Origin: Mesostigma viride
Lineage: Eukaryota > Streptophyta > Mesostigmatophyceae > Mesostigmatales > Mesostigmataceae
Direction: 5' to 3'
NCBI GenBank assembly: GCA_009746045.1
Contig: RPFO01000253.1
Span: 3,275,975-3,339,974, forward strand
Length of the DNA stretch: 64,000 nucleotides
The first letter of the stretch is position 1; the number at the start of each line of letters is the position of its first letter. Positions 12,001 through 41,504 of the stretch are shown piece after piece. The notes under the pieces were generated by a model. The model had not been told where the DNA came from and did not search any database. It saw nothing but the letters and a program-made list of their open reading frames with translations. The position numbers were made by a program, and so were the translations under genes.

Positions 12001-12084
12001 AGTGTACTTCCGGTAATCAATGCCACTGGATTGCCGTATTCTGTGGAGGGTAAGAGCATGCCAGAAAGTCATAAGGTGTTTCAT
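9028..12084 (-). CDS. Penelope-like reverse transcriptase with N-terminal GIY-YIG
   Basis: Intact 1018-residue ORF of the retroelement. Residues 91-107 (IYAIYN...RIYVGQT) form a GIY-YIG signature, followed by Arg115, His119 and a candidate catalytic Glu176 in RETFWKRML, so a single-strand-nicking endonuclease sits at the N-terminus. The reverse transcriptase follows: a conserved finger motif LHKTPVALRTI in mid-protein, palm motif A YDFTTLYTTLDL at about 706 (Asp707), motif B GIPMGTNCAG at about 803, and motif C YIDDVIAF at 848 (Asp850/Asp851). A thumb-like region ends VVDRLDRIVSPHI. All catalytic residues I can identify are present. The protein should nick target DNA and copy its RNA by target-primed reverse transcription. 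The first Met in frame was taken as the start. A C-terminal fragment of a related ORF (LLDRLDRVVPPHI) is seen at about 62385-62420. Confidence 0.93.
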   Translation of the reverse strand: MKHLMTFWHALTLHRIRQSSGIDYRKYTAISRQFPYRISSQAWRKRCRINTRHNHHCKDDHTLRRLRRLQRTHLSLTNSTRPHPVSTHRVIYAIYNRRYPQRIYVGQTQRDAWTRFQEHVRAARRLHIGRPAANDDTPLHGAMAQYGWWDWRVVPLEHVPGTFTGAAFRKAAGHRETFWKRMLHAFLPHGFCIEGKSFKARSRRRPPPLRPRPLMFIRAWRLKHNLHPYRPYPPSVTPAPPPSTHVSTDPSLYSTSLRCLRHMSRLMQRGNFHASYLEACSLKKLTSLHIAVGSCSPADLQVPRSHATSLRGLLSRIIRHRVNGNADALRPRRLLISPFIHAAMDELCLPHILHLPQVQAAMPLVVRNTFGTPIAAWHYSPTLGQMVFSNGKVSRDTTPTELATILAGPCPCQQQRYFKYLDPTSQHVMTADLSILPSHTLVDLFAKGTKFRPWVQRTCAKEVNALLSTSLRKFCNAMSTDLQLAPLAMEPWFRAVIHECNARLTRLDYRLQQVHRTTWLNTTDKALLDHFKQDFIITCVDKSANNFAFICKKHYLATLQHELASSPTYVQRAQSTASITAAHRAFLHSQNIFARAFLKRQRRATTTTFPYLYLTLKLHKTPVALRTIAASHSAPLMPLSKLICHALNALLPEANALWVEVLSNAGYECAGSWIVIDSAQVRLRLAALSRSKTAAEKRIPMPIATYDFTTLYTTLDLHDLKARLDSLLTRLYARRPHGRNHLHVRVSQTKPTATWLSGIAAGAIVRDGYNYIITKADLVHWISYLVDNTFICFAGNVYQQAIGIPMGTNCAGLLANLYLYTYELAFMENLIASNDDVLIRRFIHTCRYIDDVIAFDNPDFATHLYITAGLPGIYPQASLTLKLTSEDTHCNYLDLNITHNKKGWRTAIYDKRKDPKYQQIPFIRYPDIHSLLSHTAKYGVVLSQLHRFSRLCSYRVDFITTLVELLQRLLVKDYDRAIMLRQVRCFLQRHPHLFGAAPWHKLYKQVVDRLDRIVSPHI

Positions 12085-13019
12085 GATGATTCAGATGCAC
12101 TGAGAGCTAAGACATCAAACAGAACCAGAGCGGAGCATATTGAGGTAAGTCAATATTCACTGCGTAACACCCGTTACGCGATAGCGGTGGTCCATGATGC
12201 ATCTCCCCGGGGCAGGATGTGGCTAACAACACAGCTGAATGGACTCGGAACATGTGGATTCCCAGTGGGGGGGCCTTCCAATTGTCATACTTGACACCTC
12301 TTTCCTGTAACGAAAAGATTTCCCTTCTTCATGTTCCAGATGAGTCACCGTGCTCCTGCCTTTGTGTTTTTTTGGCGTTTGTAAAGAGATATGGGAGGGT
12401 AAACAAAAGCAAAGGCTGATATTGCCGTGTGGGGGGCCCGATCCTTGGTTAGTCTCTCAAGTGCCCACAGAAAAACACGAGAGTAGCACACACAGCGCGC
12501 AGCCCAGCCTAGCTCCCTCAGTAAAAGTAAAAGAAAAAGGACAAGAACAGCAAAACAAACGAGAACAAGAAAAAGAACAAAACACAGACACGTAGTGCAA
12601 TGTGAGCGGAATGATGGAGGAAGGTGAGAGGGGGACATCGTATTGAATGTGTAGGCATTGAGGCAGCCGAAGCGTCCCATCCCCGGGTACATTCGTGGCT
12701 TTCAAAAAAGCCACAACCTGCGTGGAAGAGGAAAATGCAGGAACGATGAGTATGATCCTGAAAACGAGGTTGAGGAAACGCGGAGAGGAAATGCCGGCCG
12801 CTGAAACGATTCCGATGGAACTATGGGTTTCGCCGACATGAGGCGGTGCAGCTGACTATCTCTATGGTGTCGTGTGTGACCGGGAGTGCCGGTTCACGTG
12901 CGCACTCGTCGGACTAGCCCGACGACATGTGTGCTTGGTTGCCCACGGCTGAAATCCTCTTGCCCGTCATGCAAAGGCCACGCCTCCTAGCCGAAAACGA
13001 ACTATATTCAACCAATCTA
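12085..13019 (-). other. 5' leader region of the Penelope-like element
   Basis: Non-coding stretch between the 5' pseudo-LTR and the ORF start. Small ORFs on both strands are unconvincing. It is expected to hold the promoter or 5' untranslated region, but I see no motif that proves it. Confidence 0.5.
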
Positions 13020-13392
13020 ATATCAAAGAGACAACCAGCGCAGGCCAGAAATCGGGAGAATCCGGACCATGGTAGCTCGAGCCTGCCGTTATCTTTTCCG
13101 CGTTTTCGAGTCGTTCAGGATGATGAAGATGAATGGTGATGGAAATGTGTATCCTTGTGCATTGAAATTATGGCTGGCTTACGTGTGGAGCGACTAGATG
13201 ACCTAGACGGTGGGGCCGGAAACAGCATGCTTGATCAGGGCGTGTGTTTCTAGCCTAACTGGCCGGGAGTGTCTAGTGGTGAGCACCATTGCTGCGATCG
13301 CTCTCCCACCATTTACGAGGAAATACCCGCAAATGGAAAACCACTGAAAAGGTCTAGCTAGTCAGTCATCACGTTAGCCATGCCATGATTCC
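13020..13392 (-). repeat. Penelope-like element pseudo-LTR, 5' copy
   Basis: Identical by eye to 8468-8840. On the minus strand it precedes the leader and ORF. It begins (plus strand) TATCAAAGAGACAACCAGCG and ends CATGCCATGATTCC, where similarity stops abruptly on both copies. Confidence 0.88.
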
Positions 13393-13919
13393 CTGAATTG
13401 ATAGTAAAAAGCTGCTAGCAGGCCATGGAGACGAATTGTATTAGTGCAGGCCACGCACGAATTTTGAAGTGGCCCGCCGAGCGGCTGTACAATTTTTCCC
13501 AGTGAGCGCGCTGCCAAGTGTACTTGTGGGCAAATTTTTAAGTGCCCCGTCACTTCGAGGTATTAAAAATTAGGCTACGGTACGAATTCAGCGAATTTCA
13601 GAGAATTTTCAGTCGAACGAAAGGAAGTGACGCCAACTGCCAAAAAGTTTCTGTTACGAATTTTCTAGTCCAACACTTGGCGCAAAAGGAAGTGACGGCC
13701 AAAACGTTTCCGCTACAAAAATTTCAGTCCCTGAGGCATGGGACAAAGTGCACGCGACAGCAGGAAAAGGTCAAGTTAAATAAAACTGGCGCAAAGTCCG
13801 GCCGGCGGAAAATTCGCTCGGCTGCAAAAAATTCGGCAAGAATTTCGGCGCAATGTCCGGTTTTCGGACGATTGAAACTAGCGTTTTTTTCTTGCAAAAA
13901 TCTACCCCATTCCGCGTGG
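13393..13919. other. No gene seen
   Basis: Repetitive-looking AT/GC mosaic with several AAATTT and CAAAA(C/G)GTTTC(C/T)G blocks. The open frame at 13542-14018 has no recognisable domain and is not supported as a gene. Confidence 0.4.
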
Positions 13920-15170
13920 GACCACCCTGGAGGGGTTCCTCGCCAGGCCAGAGCTCAACCACCGCCTCGCTATCCTGTGCAGCTTCTTCCAGCTAACTGT
14001 TTTAGACATCGTCGCTAAGCTCCGCAACCGGCAGCCCGGCCTGCGCAGCCGGCAGCCACATCGGCTCCCTCCCTCTGCAAGGATGACATCCGAGCAGTGC
14101 TGGAGGAGCACGTCATGACCTGGCCGCTGGCCGAGAAGATGACATTGATGACCACGGCGCTCTTGAAACACGGTAGAGGCCAAGGTCTCCAATACGGAAA
14201 CCAAGGTCGCCCTGTCACAAGCTCCAACCTCAGCTCACGGCGCTGCAGACCACGGCGCAGGCCTCCGCTGATGCACATGCCGCCCTTCTCTCCCGCCGGC
14301 CAGCTGGAGGAAAGTGCGGCGTGCTCATGAAGAAGCTTGAAGCCATTACCGCCCAGGCGCCCACATGCACCGAGGCGGCCTGGCCACACAGGTCCCAATG
14401 ATAGCGCAGCAGACGGCCACCATCGCATCCCAGCCACCCCGCCGGCCGGGCGGCAGGATGCTGGCGACCCCCCGCCGCTCTCCCATGCGGACCTGCTGCG
14501 GTCAGCGACCGCCTCAACCACTGACGCCATCGCCACGAAACTCCAGGAGCTGGAGGACCACCGCCACGCCGAACAACGGGAGGCCACCAACCGCGCTCGC
14601 CGCGAATGCCGAGTCGGGTGCTGCGTCGATTCCCCCAGAAGCCAGGTGAGACGTCAACCACCCTTGCCGACGAGCTCAATTTGGAAGCGGAAGCCCCGTC
14701 CTCCCGGCGACTCGCTTCAAGCTCCTTGGCAGCCGGCTCGATCCCCTCTGATGGCCGACGACCTATCAATGTAAGTGACCCGCATTGGCCAGGCCTGGGC
14801 GGCCCTCCGCCGCCTTGACAACATGCTGAACATGTCGCTACCTGATTGAGCGGCGCAAGCGCATTATGTTCAAGCTGCCCTTGTCCTCAGCATCCTCCTT
14901 CATGGCTGCGAGGCGTGGACCCTGGACCAGGCGCTGCATGAGCAAGCAGCTTGACGGCACTGTCACTCGAATGCTCCGTCACATCCTCGGCGTCCGCTAC
15001 CGGCCAATGAGCGCCGCACCCGGGCCGAGCTCTACTGCCAGCTCACCCTCTCAGCGTCACCCATGCATACCATCCGACACCGTCGCGCCTCCTCTTTGCC
15101 GGCCATCTTGAACCGCACAGACCAGGTGAACACCGATGTGGGCCCTGCCAGCGGCCGCTTATATAGGACC
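13920..15170 (+). pseudogene. Decayed non-LTR (LINE-type) retrotransposon
   Basis: Conceptual reading in shifting plus frames gives an alanine-rich, coiled-coil-like ORF1 region (LCKDDIRAVLEEHVMTWPLA near 14080; ATKLQELEDHRHAEQ near 14540). This is followed at 14860-15110 by a typical LINE reverse-transcriptase C-terminal signature: ALVLSILLHGCEAWTLDQAL, then RMLRHILGVRYR in another frame, ELYCQL and an RHRRASSL block. Frameshifts and stops break it repeatedly, and most of the reverse transcriptase is missing between the two parts. This is a dead, internally deleted copy; the family cannot be set from these motifs. Confidence 0.7.
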
Positions 15171-16189
15171 AGTTAATTGGCCAACCAGTGATCTAGACAC
15201 CTCCTCCTATGGTGCCCAGGGTCCCCTTGTCCCGTCGCAACCCACTGCTGGCAGCTTGCGCGCGCCCCGCACCGACGCGACGCGACCCGGGCCTATGTAA
15301 CACAACTGCTTGCATGAGGATGCAAGGCTTCTGGGACTATCTGTACTCCGCGCCCGCATGACAGACAAGGAGAAATGGGCTGCCGTCTGCGATAATCCCC
15401 TTCATGAGGGGCATGCTCCTGTTTTATCCCCACGGGCCCCGCGGCCCATTAATTGCTAGAATGCAGGGTAGAAGTCCGCAGGTGGAGGTTATTGCATGCT
15501 TCTCAGGATAGCCGCTACACTACTGCCTCGTCTGCATGCCATTACAGAACGAGATAAGCATAGTACTCCGTGGCATGCCCATGCGCATGACACGCAAGTA
15601 CTTATTATTATGCCAATTGTTTAAAATAATACATATGTTCTAGTATGACGTTTCATACCTAGCAAAATTTTCACCACTTGAAAAATCGCATTCTTGGTGC
15701 AGATTTGCACAAGGGTTGAGTTTATCCGAAAATGTGGCCGCGATATGAATAATTAATTAATAGTTAAAATGTGACTGCGTCACCGGTCACGTGGGTGCCA
15801 GTACAAAGTAAAGGAACCTTAATTTGCGATGAATAATCTAGAATGAATCCCCAACGGAACATATCTTGAGACGAAAAGGAATGGTCAACTTGCACATTCC
15901 GTGGACAATGAGGCAGACATGGGGGGTCTAGCTAGGCCTCCCAGTGGTATGGAAACAGATGCAGGACAAGATGGCTTGGCTACCGGTCATGGAGGCGCCA
16001 ACATGTCCCCTCCGATAGGGAAAGCATGCGTCACCCTACATGGACGCAACTGTGCAAAACCGGGCCCTGCCCTTAGACTAGACTAGGCAACTACTGTTCC
16101 AACCAATTTACTGGGTTTCCATAAATATAATATTCTCCGCAGCTCTCCAACAGGACGTGAAATTCATTCATGCCTATGCCCGCTGCACG
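15171..16189. other. No gene; hairpin-tailed retroelement end
   Basis: No coding similarity recognised. 15750-15822 reads, on the minus strand, ...CCTTTACTTTGTA..GGCACCCACGTGACC..GACGCAGTC.. followed by TTAATTAATTA. It is a diverged 3' end of the CACGTGAC-hairpin family found at 34508-34562, 40048-40083 and 59529-59587. 15850-15862 has a lone CCCCAACGGAA motif resembling the other hairpin loop. Confidence 0.45.
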
Positions 16190-23796
<7,607 letters not shown>

Positions 23797-24299
23797 CTGC
23801 ATGTGACAGAATTACAGACCACAGCAGGGGCGATGTGACTTAGGGTGCTGCGTTCATGCAAGCAAGCCGGGGGAGTGGTGATCTGCTGGCTTGCGATGTG
23901 TGACATTGTGCTGTTTGATGGGGTCCAAAGGGGACTATCCTCGCACATGGCCCGCCTGTACAGGCCTGCACATCCTCTCTCTGCCCCCCCCCAAAAAAAA
24001 AGAAAAAGAAAAGAAAAGAATCTTCTGCTGCAGCCGCGTGCATGCACCTCTATCCTGCCGGAGTCGTGGGGCCATCTCTCGACTCGTTGCCTCTGGCACT
24101 GCCCCACCAGCTGGCGCCTCTTGTGGCATGCGGCATCCATGCATGGTGATGGCCTCATGTGCCCGCCCATGGCTGACCTCCTTGGGCCAAGATGGGATGC
24201 TGTCGTCTGGCACCGCACTTGTGGTCTCATCCGTTGCACGAGGAGAAAGTGCCCTTGACCGGGTGTACTGAAGGGGCCCCATTCTCAGACCGCGCTGCG

Positions 24300-25982
24300 G
24301 ATTACCTGTGGGGAGGAAAGGGGCGAGGGGGGCGGGGGCAGCGGTTTCAACGGTGGGCGAGTGGCGTGGCAGACATGATGGCAGTATGTATTGGCTGCTG
24401 GATGGGCTGAGATGAAATGGGCCATGACCCCGACATAGCTAATTGAGTGTGTCATTGCTCACACGGCGACGAATAAGACAGATGCGTAGACAATTATGAC
24501 TGATTCACAAGTACGACTGATATTCACAGGGATGACTAATATTCACAGGGATGACTAATTCACCTTCGGCTCAAGTCTTGAAATATATGGCATACCTGGA
24601 GGCGCATGGTTGAAACCACCTCAGCAAACACGCTAGCTATCTCACGGTGGAGCAAACCACGACATTTAGAAGACTGATGTACCTACAACAATACTTGGGA
24701 TGCGAGGCGGAGTAGATATTTGGTGACTATGCTCTGGGAAGGAAGCACCGTGTCTCAGGTATCCGGCCACGGGCAAGGGCATCAATACGAGAGCACGGGC
24801 CACGGCAACATTTCCATGTGTGTGATTTAAAGGCCAACAAATTGTCCACCCAGGAAACTGCGTGTCAACGAGTCTGTGCGGTGGCATGCAGTGGGCAGGA
24901 TAAGTTAAGCATCAGTACGCCCTCATTACCTCTTAGAGGGTTCGACTTCCTTGCTGGTTGAAACGCAGCAAGGACGCAGCTGGTAAAAGTGATAGGGGAT
25001 GCTGATGTTCTCCGCACTACCTTCTTCAACCTATTCCCTATAGATCTGGTTATCAAGCAGCGATGGACGACATTGCCTGGCGTTGCACAACTCCCTTGCT
25101 GCATATCGATATCTGCAAGACACGTTCCCGTTGCAGAGGACTAGATTTGTCTGTAGGTCCTTTGGGCCGGTAGCAACGCAATTCGACTAACAGTAAGGCC
25201 TTTCGCCTTCAGATAATATCCACGTCGGTTGATAACCTAGGCCCTATAATGCCCGAATGCCAACATCGTCGTAAATTAGTTACCCTCGCTGTGCATAACT
25301 AGCGAGTTTCCACGCTGCGCGCGGTGTAAGCGGATCCACGTGGAGCCCGCAGGTTACACTGAGCGAGGGCAGTCGAGACTCTGGACACGTGGGAGCGCTC
25401 CATTCGATAGGGCATCGGAAATCGGCAGAAAAATAATCTTGATCTACATCTACACTGTCGAGTTATGCTATGTGTATGTATAGTGCAGTGAATTGATCGA
25501 GGTCTTGATGGCTTTACCCATGCCTTAACCCACGGCTTTACGTACCCAACGGGGCTCGCGACAGACTTCACATGCAAACTACGGGTATGAAAATGTAATC
25601 GACGTTTCTTAAATTACCTTAGACAATCAAATCCTTTTGTCTTTGCCTTTAATGTCCGTCTTAGCCGATCGCCTCAAAGAATTTCGCGCTACAAGGAACC
25701 GTCTTTGCTGTTTTACCAGTGCCTTTGAACCATGAAAGAATCCATGCAGTGAGGCGGGATCGCATGGTGTTTTTATTGTGCGTCCATGGGGAGTTAAACT
25801 GACCCCATCAGTGGATCATTCTCTGCATTGTCGGGGGGTGTAGGCTATCAGTTCATAGAATTTATGCGTCCAAGGCTGCAAAAAACAAAGGACAGCTAGC
25901 ACCAAGTAGGGGTTCGAATCCACATGTGACACGGACTACGTCGCAATTCCTCGGACTATTGACAACCATGTAATCTTTTCAA
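24300..25982. other. Intergenic region between divergent genes
   Basis: Lies between the unresolved 5' end of the minus-strand VTT gene and the plus-strand RING gene, so it should hold both promoters. No ORF with recognisable similarity. 25330-25410 (GCGGATCCACGTG ... GGACACGTGGGA) is loosely repeated at 42483-42560, upstream of the lipase gene. A tRNA-like B-box motif GGTTCGAATCC at about 25913 does not fold into a tRNA. Confidence 0.45.
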
Positions 25983-25983
25983 G

Positions 25984-25993
25984 TATATAAAAG
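25984..25993 (+). promoter_or_regulatory. TATA box of the RING-WD40 gene
   Basis: TATATAAAAG ends 37 bp before the ATG at 26031. If transcription starts the usual ~30 bp downstream, the 5' untranslated region would be only about 10-20 nt. Confidence 0.6.
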
Positions 25994-26030
25994 TCGAGCC
26001 GGTCGTTCCTTACCCACAAGGCGCGCAGTT

Positions 26031-38178
<12,148 letters not shown>

Positions 38179-38735
38179 AGCCAGTTGCTCTCACGACATG
38201 TGTTGAGGGCACATCGCAGGGGAGCTTCTCCAATGGCCAGAAATTCACCAGTAATGCAATGGCTTATTTAAGGGACTGAACTGTCTCGCCACCATGTCAT
38301 AGGGGAAGTTGTATGTCAAGGTCAAGGGCTGTGGACAATGAGCTGTCAGACTCATGGCTATCTTGGCGCGCGGGCATGTCATCACAGTACACTTCATCAG
38401 TTGAATACTACACCAGTGCTTATGCACCTGAGGTGTATACAAGGTAGTGCACTCATTACAACCATGGTTGTCTCCTTGATGTTCAGATCATCTGTAGTGG
38501 CAACAAAAATACGTCAAATGGACTAATGGCAATGGACAGCGATACATATTCATAAAGAAGAAAGCAAGCGAGCGATCAAGTAGCCCATGCAGGTTTATAG
38601 TTATAAGCCTGAAAATTCGTAAAGCTGAAACTATGTGTGTATACTATAATTCACCAAACAAACACTTGCCCTACGTTAGTGGCTTTCAAATACGACATTA
38701 TTCAGCGTAGGCAAGGCCGCCGCTCCGTGAAAGAC
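38179..38735. other. Downstream region of RING-WD40 gene; no gene seen
   Basis: No ORF of note and no clear polyadenylation signal (neither AATAAA nor TGTAA close to the stop codon). Confidence 0.4.
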
Positions 38736-38746
38736 TAGGCATGCAT

Positions 38747-39585
38747 TAATTAATTAATTAATTAGGAACATAACTCCGTTGGGAGTATATGTAGCACATA
38801 GCCCTGAGAAGGGGCATATGAGCCTATAATACATTCTAAGCTACTTCCTGCAAGGGTGGGAATGTAAACAACACTTGCTCTAGGTGCACCAGGGCACCCG
38901 CACCCGCATGGTCTATCACGCTATGCCCGGGTAAGGGGGGAGCATGCCTGTGAGGGGGGAAGATCATCATGGCTATACAAGAGCTATGGCATGGCTTCTC
39001 AGCAGAGAGTGACTCCCTGCATGGGCACAACATTACTAAATAAGGCTAGGCATCGTCTGGAGTGTGGCACATCATAGGCACACATGTACATGATTAAATA
39101 AAGCGCGGGGCTTAGCTGGGATAGTGCCTCTAGGAGGCGTACATGTACATGGCCACGGTCTATCTATTCTGCACTACTACTGCTGTATTCCCCTAAGCTG
39201 GGGCGTCTGGAGTCGCTGGGGCCGCGGGGGGGGGGGGGTCGCCTGCCAGGGCTTGTGGCCGACGTAGATGGCCGCCCCCTTCCAGTACACCGGCTGCCCC
39301 GCCTTGGTCTGCCGGAGCTGGAGGTAGGCCGGCCATAGCTCCCGTCGCCGTTGTTGCTGCGCCAGGGTCAAGTCGTCATCAAGGGTGAAGAGAGTCTTCT
39401 CGAGCCGCTTGCGGCGTCTGAGAAAAGAAATCTTGTCCGCCGGGGTCTTAAAGGTGAGGAGGAGCGGGGGCGGCCCTGCCTTACCCCGCGCGCGGGGAAG
39501 GCGGTGGGCAGCCAGCTCGATCTCACCGTTAAGGCCCATGCGACCAAGGATTTCTCTCTCAAACGCACGCAAAAGCTTCTCGGAA
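38747..39585 (-). mobile_element. 5'-truncated LINE-like element with 11-bp target duplication
   Basis: On the minus strand the element starts inside an ORF1-like sequence, runs through a ~400-bp 3' untranslated region, and ends in an ACTCCCAACGGAGT hairpin (38773-38786 on the plus strand) and a TTAATTAATTAATTAA tail. TAGGCATGCAT flanks it at 38736-38746 and 39586-39596, a clean 11-bp target-site duplication. The same family occurs at 59781-61299, 47349-47547 and 22735-23200. Confidence 0.85.
39177..39585 (-). pseudogene. ORF1-like RNA-binding protein, 5'-truncated
   Basis: Open frame of about 136 codons from the truncation point (EKLLRAFEREILGRMG) to a stop at 39177. It contains RLPRARGKAGPPPLLLTF, DKISFLRRRKRL, DDDLTLAQQQRRRELWPAYL and VYWKGAAIYVGHKPW. 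The pattern (basic loop, 'DDDLT...RRRELWP' helix, strand) resembles the Transposase_22/L1 ORF1p RNA-binding and C-terminal domains. The first six codons of the open frame come from flanking DNA. The N-terminal coiled coil, visible in the copy at 59781-60750, is missing. Confidence 0.75.
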
Positions 39586-39682
39586 TAGGCATGCATGGAC
39601 AAGTGCTACCCTAGATGAGATGGGCTCACAGCCGGGCAGCCTCCTGGTTTGTCGACGATCTAGTCATATGGAGGCAGATGGC

Positions 39683-39816
39683 TCGCAAGGATAGATGGCA
39701 AGTAGTGATGAATTAAGGAGACCACCCCCAAGTCTGTGGGGGCTCTGCGTGTGACCAACTTTGGCATTCATAGCGATTCGGGCCGTGGTGCCCACAACCC
39801 TGTAACTAGGACCTAG
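39683..39816 (-). repeat. Dispersed repeat, copy 2
   Basis: Reverse complement of the 7736-7880 block (GACCACCCCCAAG, GGCCGTGGTGCCCAC). It directly abuts the TTAATTAA tail of the hairpin element at 39817-39870, so that element probably inserted next to or into this repeat. Confidence 0.65.
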
Positions 39817-40440
39817 ATTAATTAATTAGACTCGTGCTCCCGTTGGGGAGTCACGGAGCATTAACCCCGATGGATGGATGTCCAGATGGGGTGCAAACAG
39901 TCCTACCGGTCTAATCTATCTACATCAGCTACCTACGACATCTATCTAACAGCATTATTAACGACTACAACATCTATCTAAACAGGACCTAGATAGCTAG
40001 CATAATTCATTCCATCCCATGTTCCCCTCCCACTGAGGACTTATGCTCACGTGACGCAGTCACGTGTCTATTAATTAATTAAATTATTCCATCAATAAAT
40101 TAATTAATTCATTCCATCGATCCCATGTTCCCCTCCCACTGAGAACTAGCTTAATTATGCATGCTCGCGTGACGCAGTACGTCACGTGTAAATATGTATT
40201 TATCATTTTTTCAGCATCCAGCGAGCATGGTCTGGAAACTAATTAATTGTTGGTGCGGAAGTTATTTTCGTTGCAGTAATCCGGCGCCTTGGATCGAAAG
40301 CCATACAGCTTAAGATTTGACACCGGCTTGCAAAGTTGGCAGAAGGAAGGGCCGGAGGGAGGGAATTACTTGATTAATTAAGCTCGTGCTCCCGTTGGGG
40401 AGTCACGGAGCATTAACCCTGATGGATGGATGGATGGATC
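39817..40440. mobile_element. Cluster of hairpin-tailed retroelement 3' ends
   Basis: Two minus-strand copies of the CTCCC-CAAC-GGGAG hairpin with TTAATTAA-type tails (39837-39850, tail 39817-39830; 40389-40402, tail about 40372-40381) enclose two plus-strand copies of the CACGTGAC hairpin. The first of these, 40048-40066, is a perfect 8-bp stem with a GCA loop and a TTAATTAATTAA tail at 40069-40083. The second, about 40165-40187, is diverged. A CCCATGTTCCCCTCCCACTGAG block is repeated at 40018 and 40122. Most of this stretch consists of short retroelement ends; no gene is seen. Confidence 0.65.
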
Positions 40441-40889
40441 GATGGCTACACGCAATCCTACCGGATCTAGAATATCTACAACAACAAGCCAGCTCTATAT
40501 CTATGGTGCCTTCTACCCTAGGGGTCTTGTCGAGCATGCTTCCTGCGTTTGCAAACACGGGCGCTTCCCCACGGGACTAAGGGGGTTCGTGGTCCTCTAT
40601 CATCTATGACCTGGGCCCACTTGGCCTTGTCCATCATCTTGTTCCAAATCACGGAGAGGCCTAGCCCCCCCATGCATGTCCTCTACTAGCTGTTCTTTGA
40701 AAGTGCGGGCCTTGCGGCGTCTAGGATTGCGGGGCCCGGCCCACGTGAGGAGGTGCCAGCCAGGCTGAGCTGGTCGCAGTCCTGGGGGGGGGGCACGTGA
40801 TGTGTCTACCTGGTTGGTGGAGGGAGGGAAACCCACCGTTTGGTCATGATGCTTGATGCCGGCATATTGCACAGGTCTGGCTGTCACTT

Positions 40890-41150
40890 TAAATATTGCA
40901 CCGGTCGCAGGGGCCAAAGCGTGCGGGGTGGGCGCACACGTCTGCGGTGGTGATTGCAGGATATCTCGCCGCAAACGTACCGTTACTATGTGGCAGTAGT
41001 TTCGATTGCAGCTGTGGCTTGCCTCCGGGCATGAGGGAAGACGGGTGTCTCTGCCCCCTTCCCAGTGTGCAACATACAGGATCCATGAAAAGCACTCTGT
41101 ATTATTGTGCTCCGTGACTCCCCAATGGGAGCGCGTATTTAATTAGTTAA
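40890..41150 (+). mobile_element. CAAC-hairpin retroelement 3' end, uninterrupted copy
   Basis: Plus strand TAGTTTCGATTGCAGCTGTGG ... AGACGGGTGTCTCTGCC ... GAAAAGCACTCTGTATTATTG leads into CTCCCCAATGGGAG (41118-41131) and an ATTTAATTAGTTAA tail. It matches, reverse-complemented, 59704-59780 joined to 61300-61450. It therefore represents the unoccupied version of the site into which another element inserted there. Confidence 0.7.
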
Positions 41151-41504
41151 CTATGTGGCAGCACACGGTGGCCAAACCACAGTTTGCCAGTTGCTAGCTT
41201 TGCAGGCCCCGCAGGGTGACCCTGGCATCCGTGTGCTGCATTCTCGCACATGCATCACAGCCAGCTCGTCCGGTCGATTCGGTTCACTATGAACCTGTGG
41301 ACTGACGTGATGGTACCGGTTTCCAATGGCTGCCTGCACGTGGCAGTGGCTGCCGAGTGCCGGCTCTATTCTGCACCCTCGCAGGACACTTGACCAGGCA
41401 TTGCACTGGAATTTGTGGTGCTGACAAGGGCCCTCTATGGGGTCCAGCAATACCAGATCTTCGCAGCAAATGCAGAGATCTTCGGGGACAGGATCAACAG
41501 CCAT
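41151..41504 (-). pseudogene. Decayed fragment of the RING-TRAF gene
   Basis: Minus strand from 41504 reads PVPEDLCICCEDLVLLDPIE GPCQH, closely matching PVPDELTCIVCTGVLLDPVD GPCQH of the gene at 26031. After GPCQH the frame is lost, but nucleotide similarity continues: GCCACGTGCAGGCAGCCATTGGAAACC corresponds to 26219-26247, and shifted frames give NAAHGCQG-like remnants. The RING Cys/His set is incomplete, so it cannot act as a ligase. It looks like an old partial duplication with frameshifts; no matching WD40 blades were found next to it. Confidence 0.75.

Larger units (their letters stand above)
8468..13392 (-). mobile_element. Penelope-like retroelement, apparently intact
   Basis: On the minus strand the order is 373-bp repeat, ~935-bp leader, a 1018-codon ORF, ~187-bp 3' segment, then the second 373-bp repeat. 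Identity of the repeats and an uninterrupted ORF point to a recent insertion. No clear target duplication was found just outside 8468 and 13392; Penelope-like elements often have irregular junctions. Because the endonuclease precedes the reverse transcriptase, the element fits the permuted Chlamys/Naiad clade rather than canonical Penelope elements with a C-terminal nuclease. I saw no hammerhead ribozyme core (CUGANGA ... GAAA) in the repeats. Confidence 0.85.

Noticed and set aside
14015-14769. Two long minus-strand ORFs over the decayed LINE
   Set aside because: They are GC-rich antisense shadows; the recognisable retrotransposon motifs lie on the plus strand.
25860-25950. tRNA gene suggested by GGTTCGAATCC
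   Set aside because: No matching acceptor stem, D arm or anticodon arm upstream.
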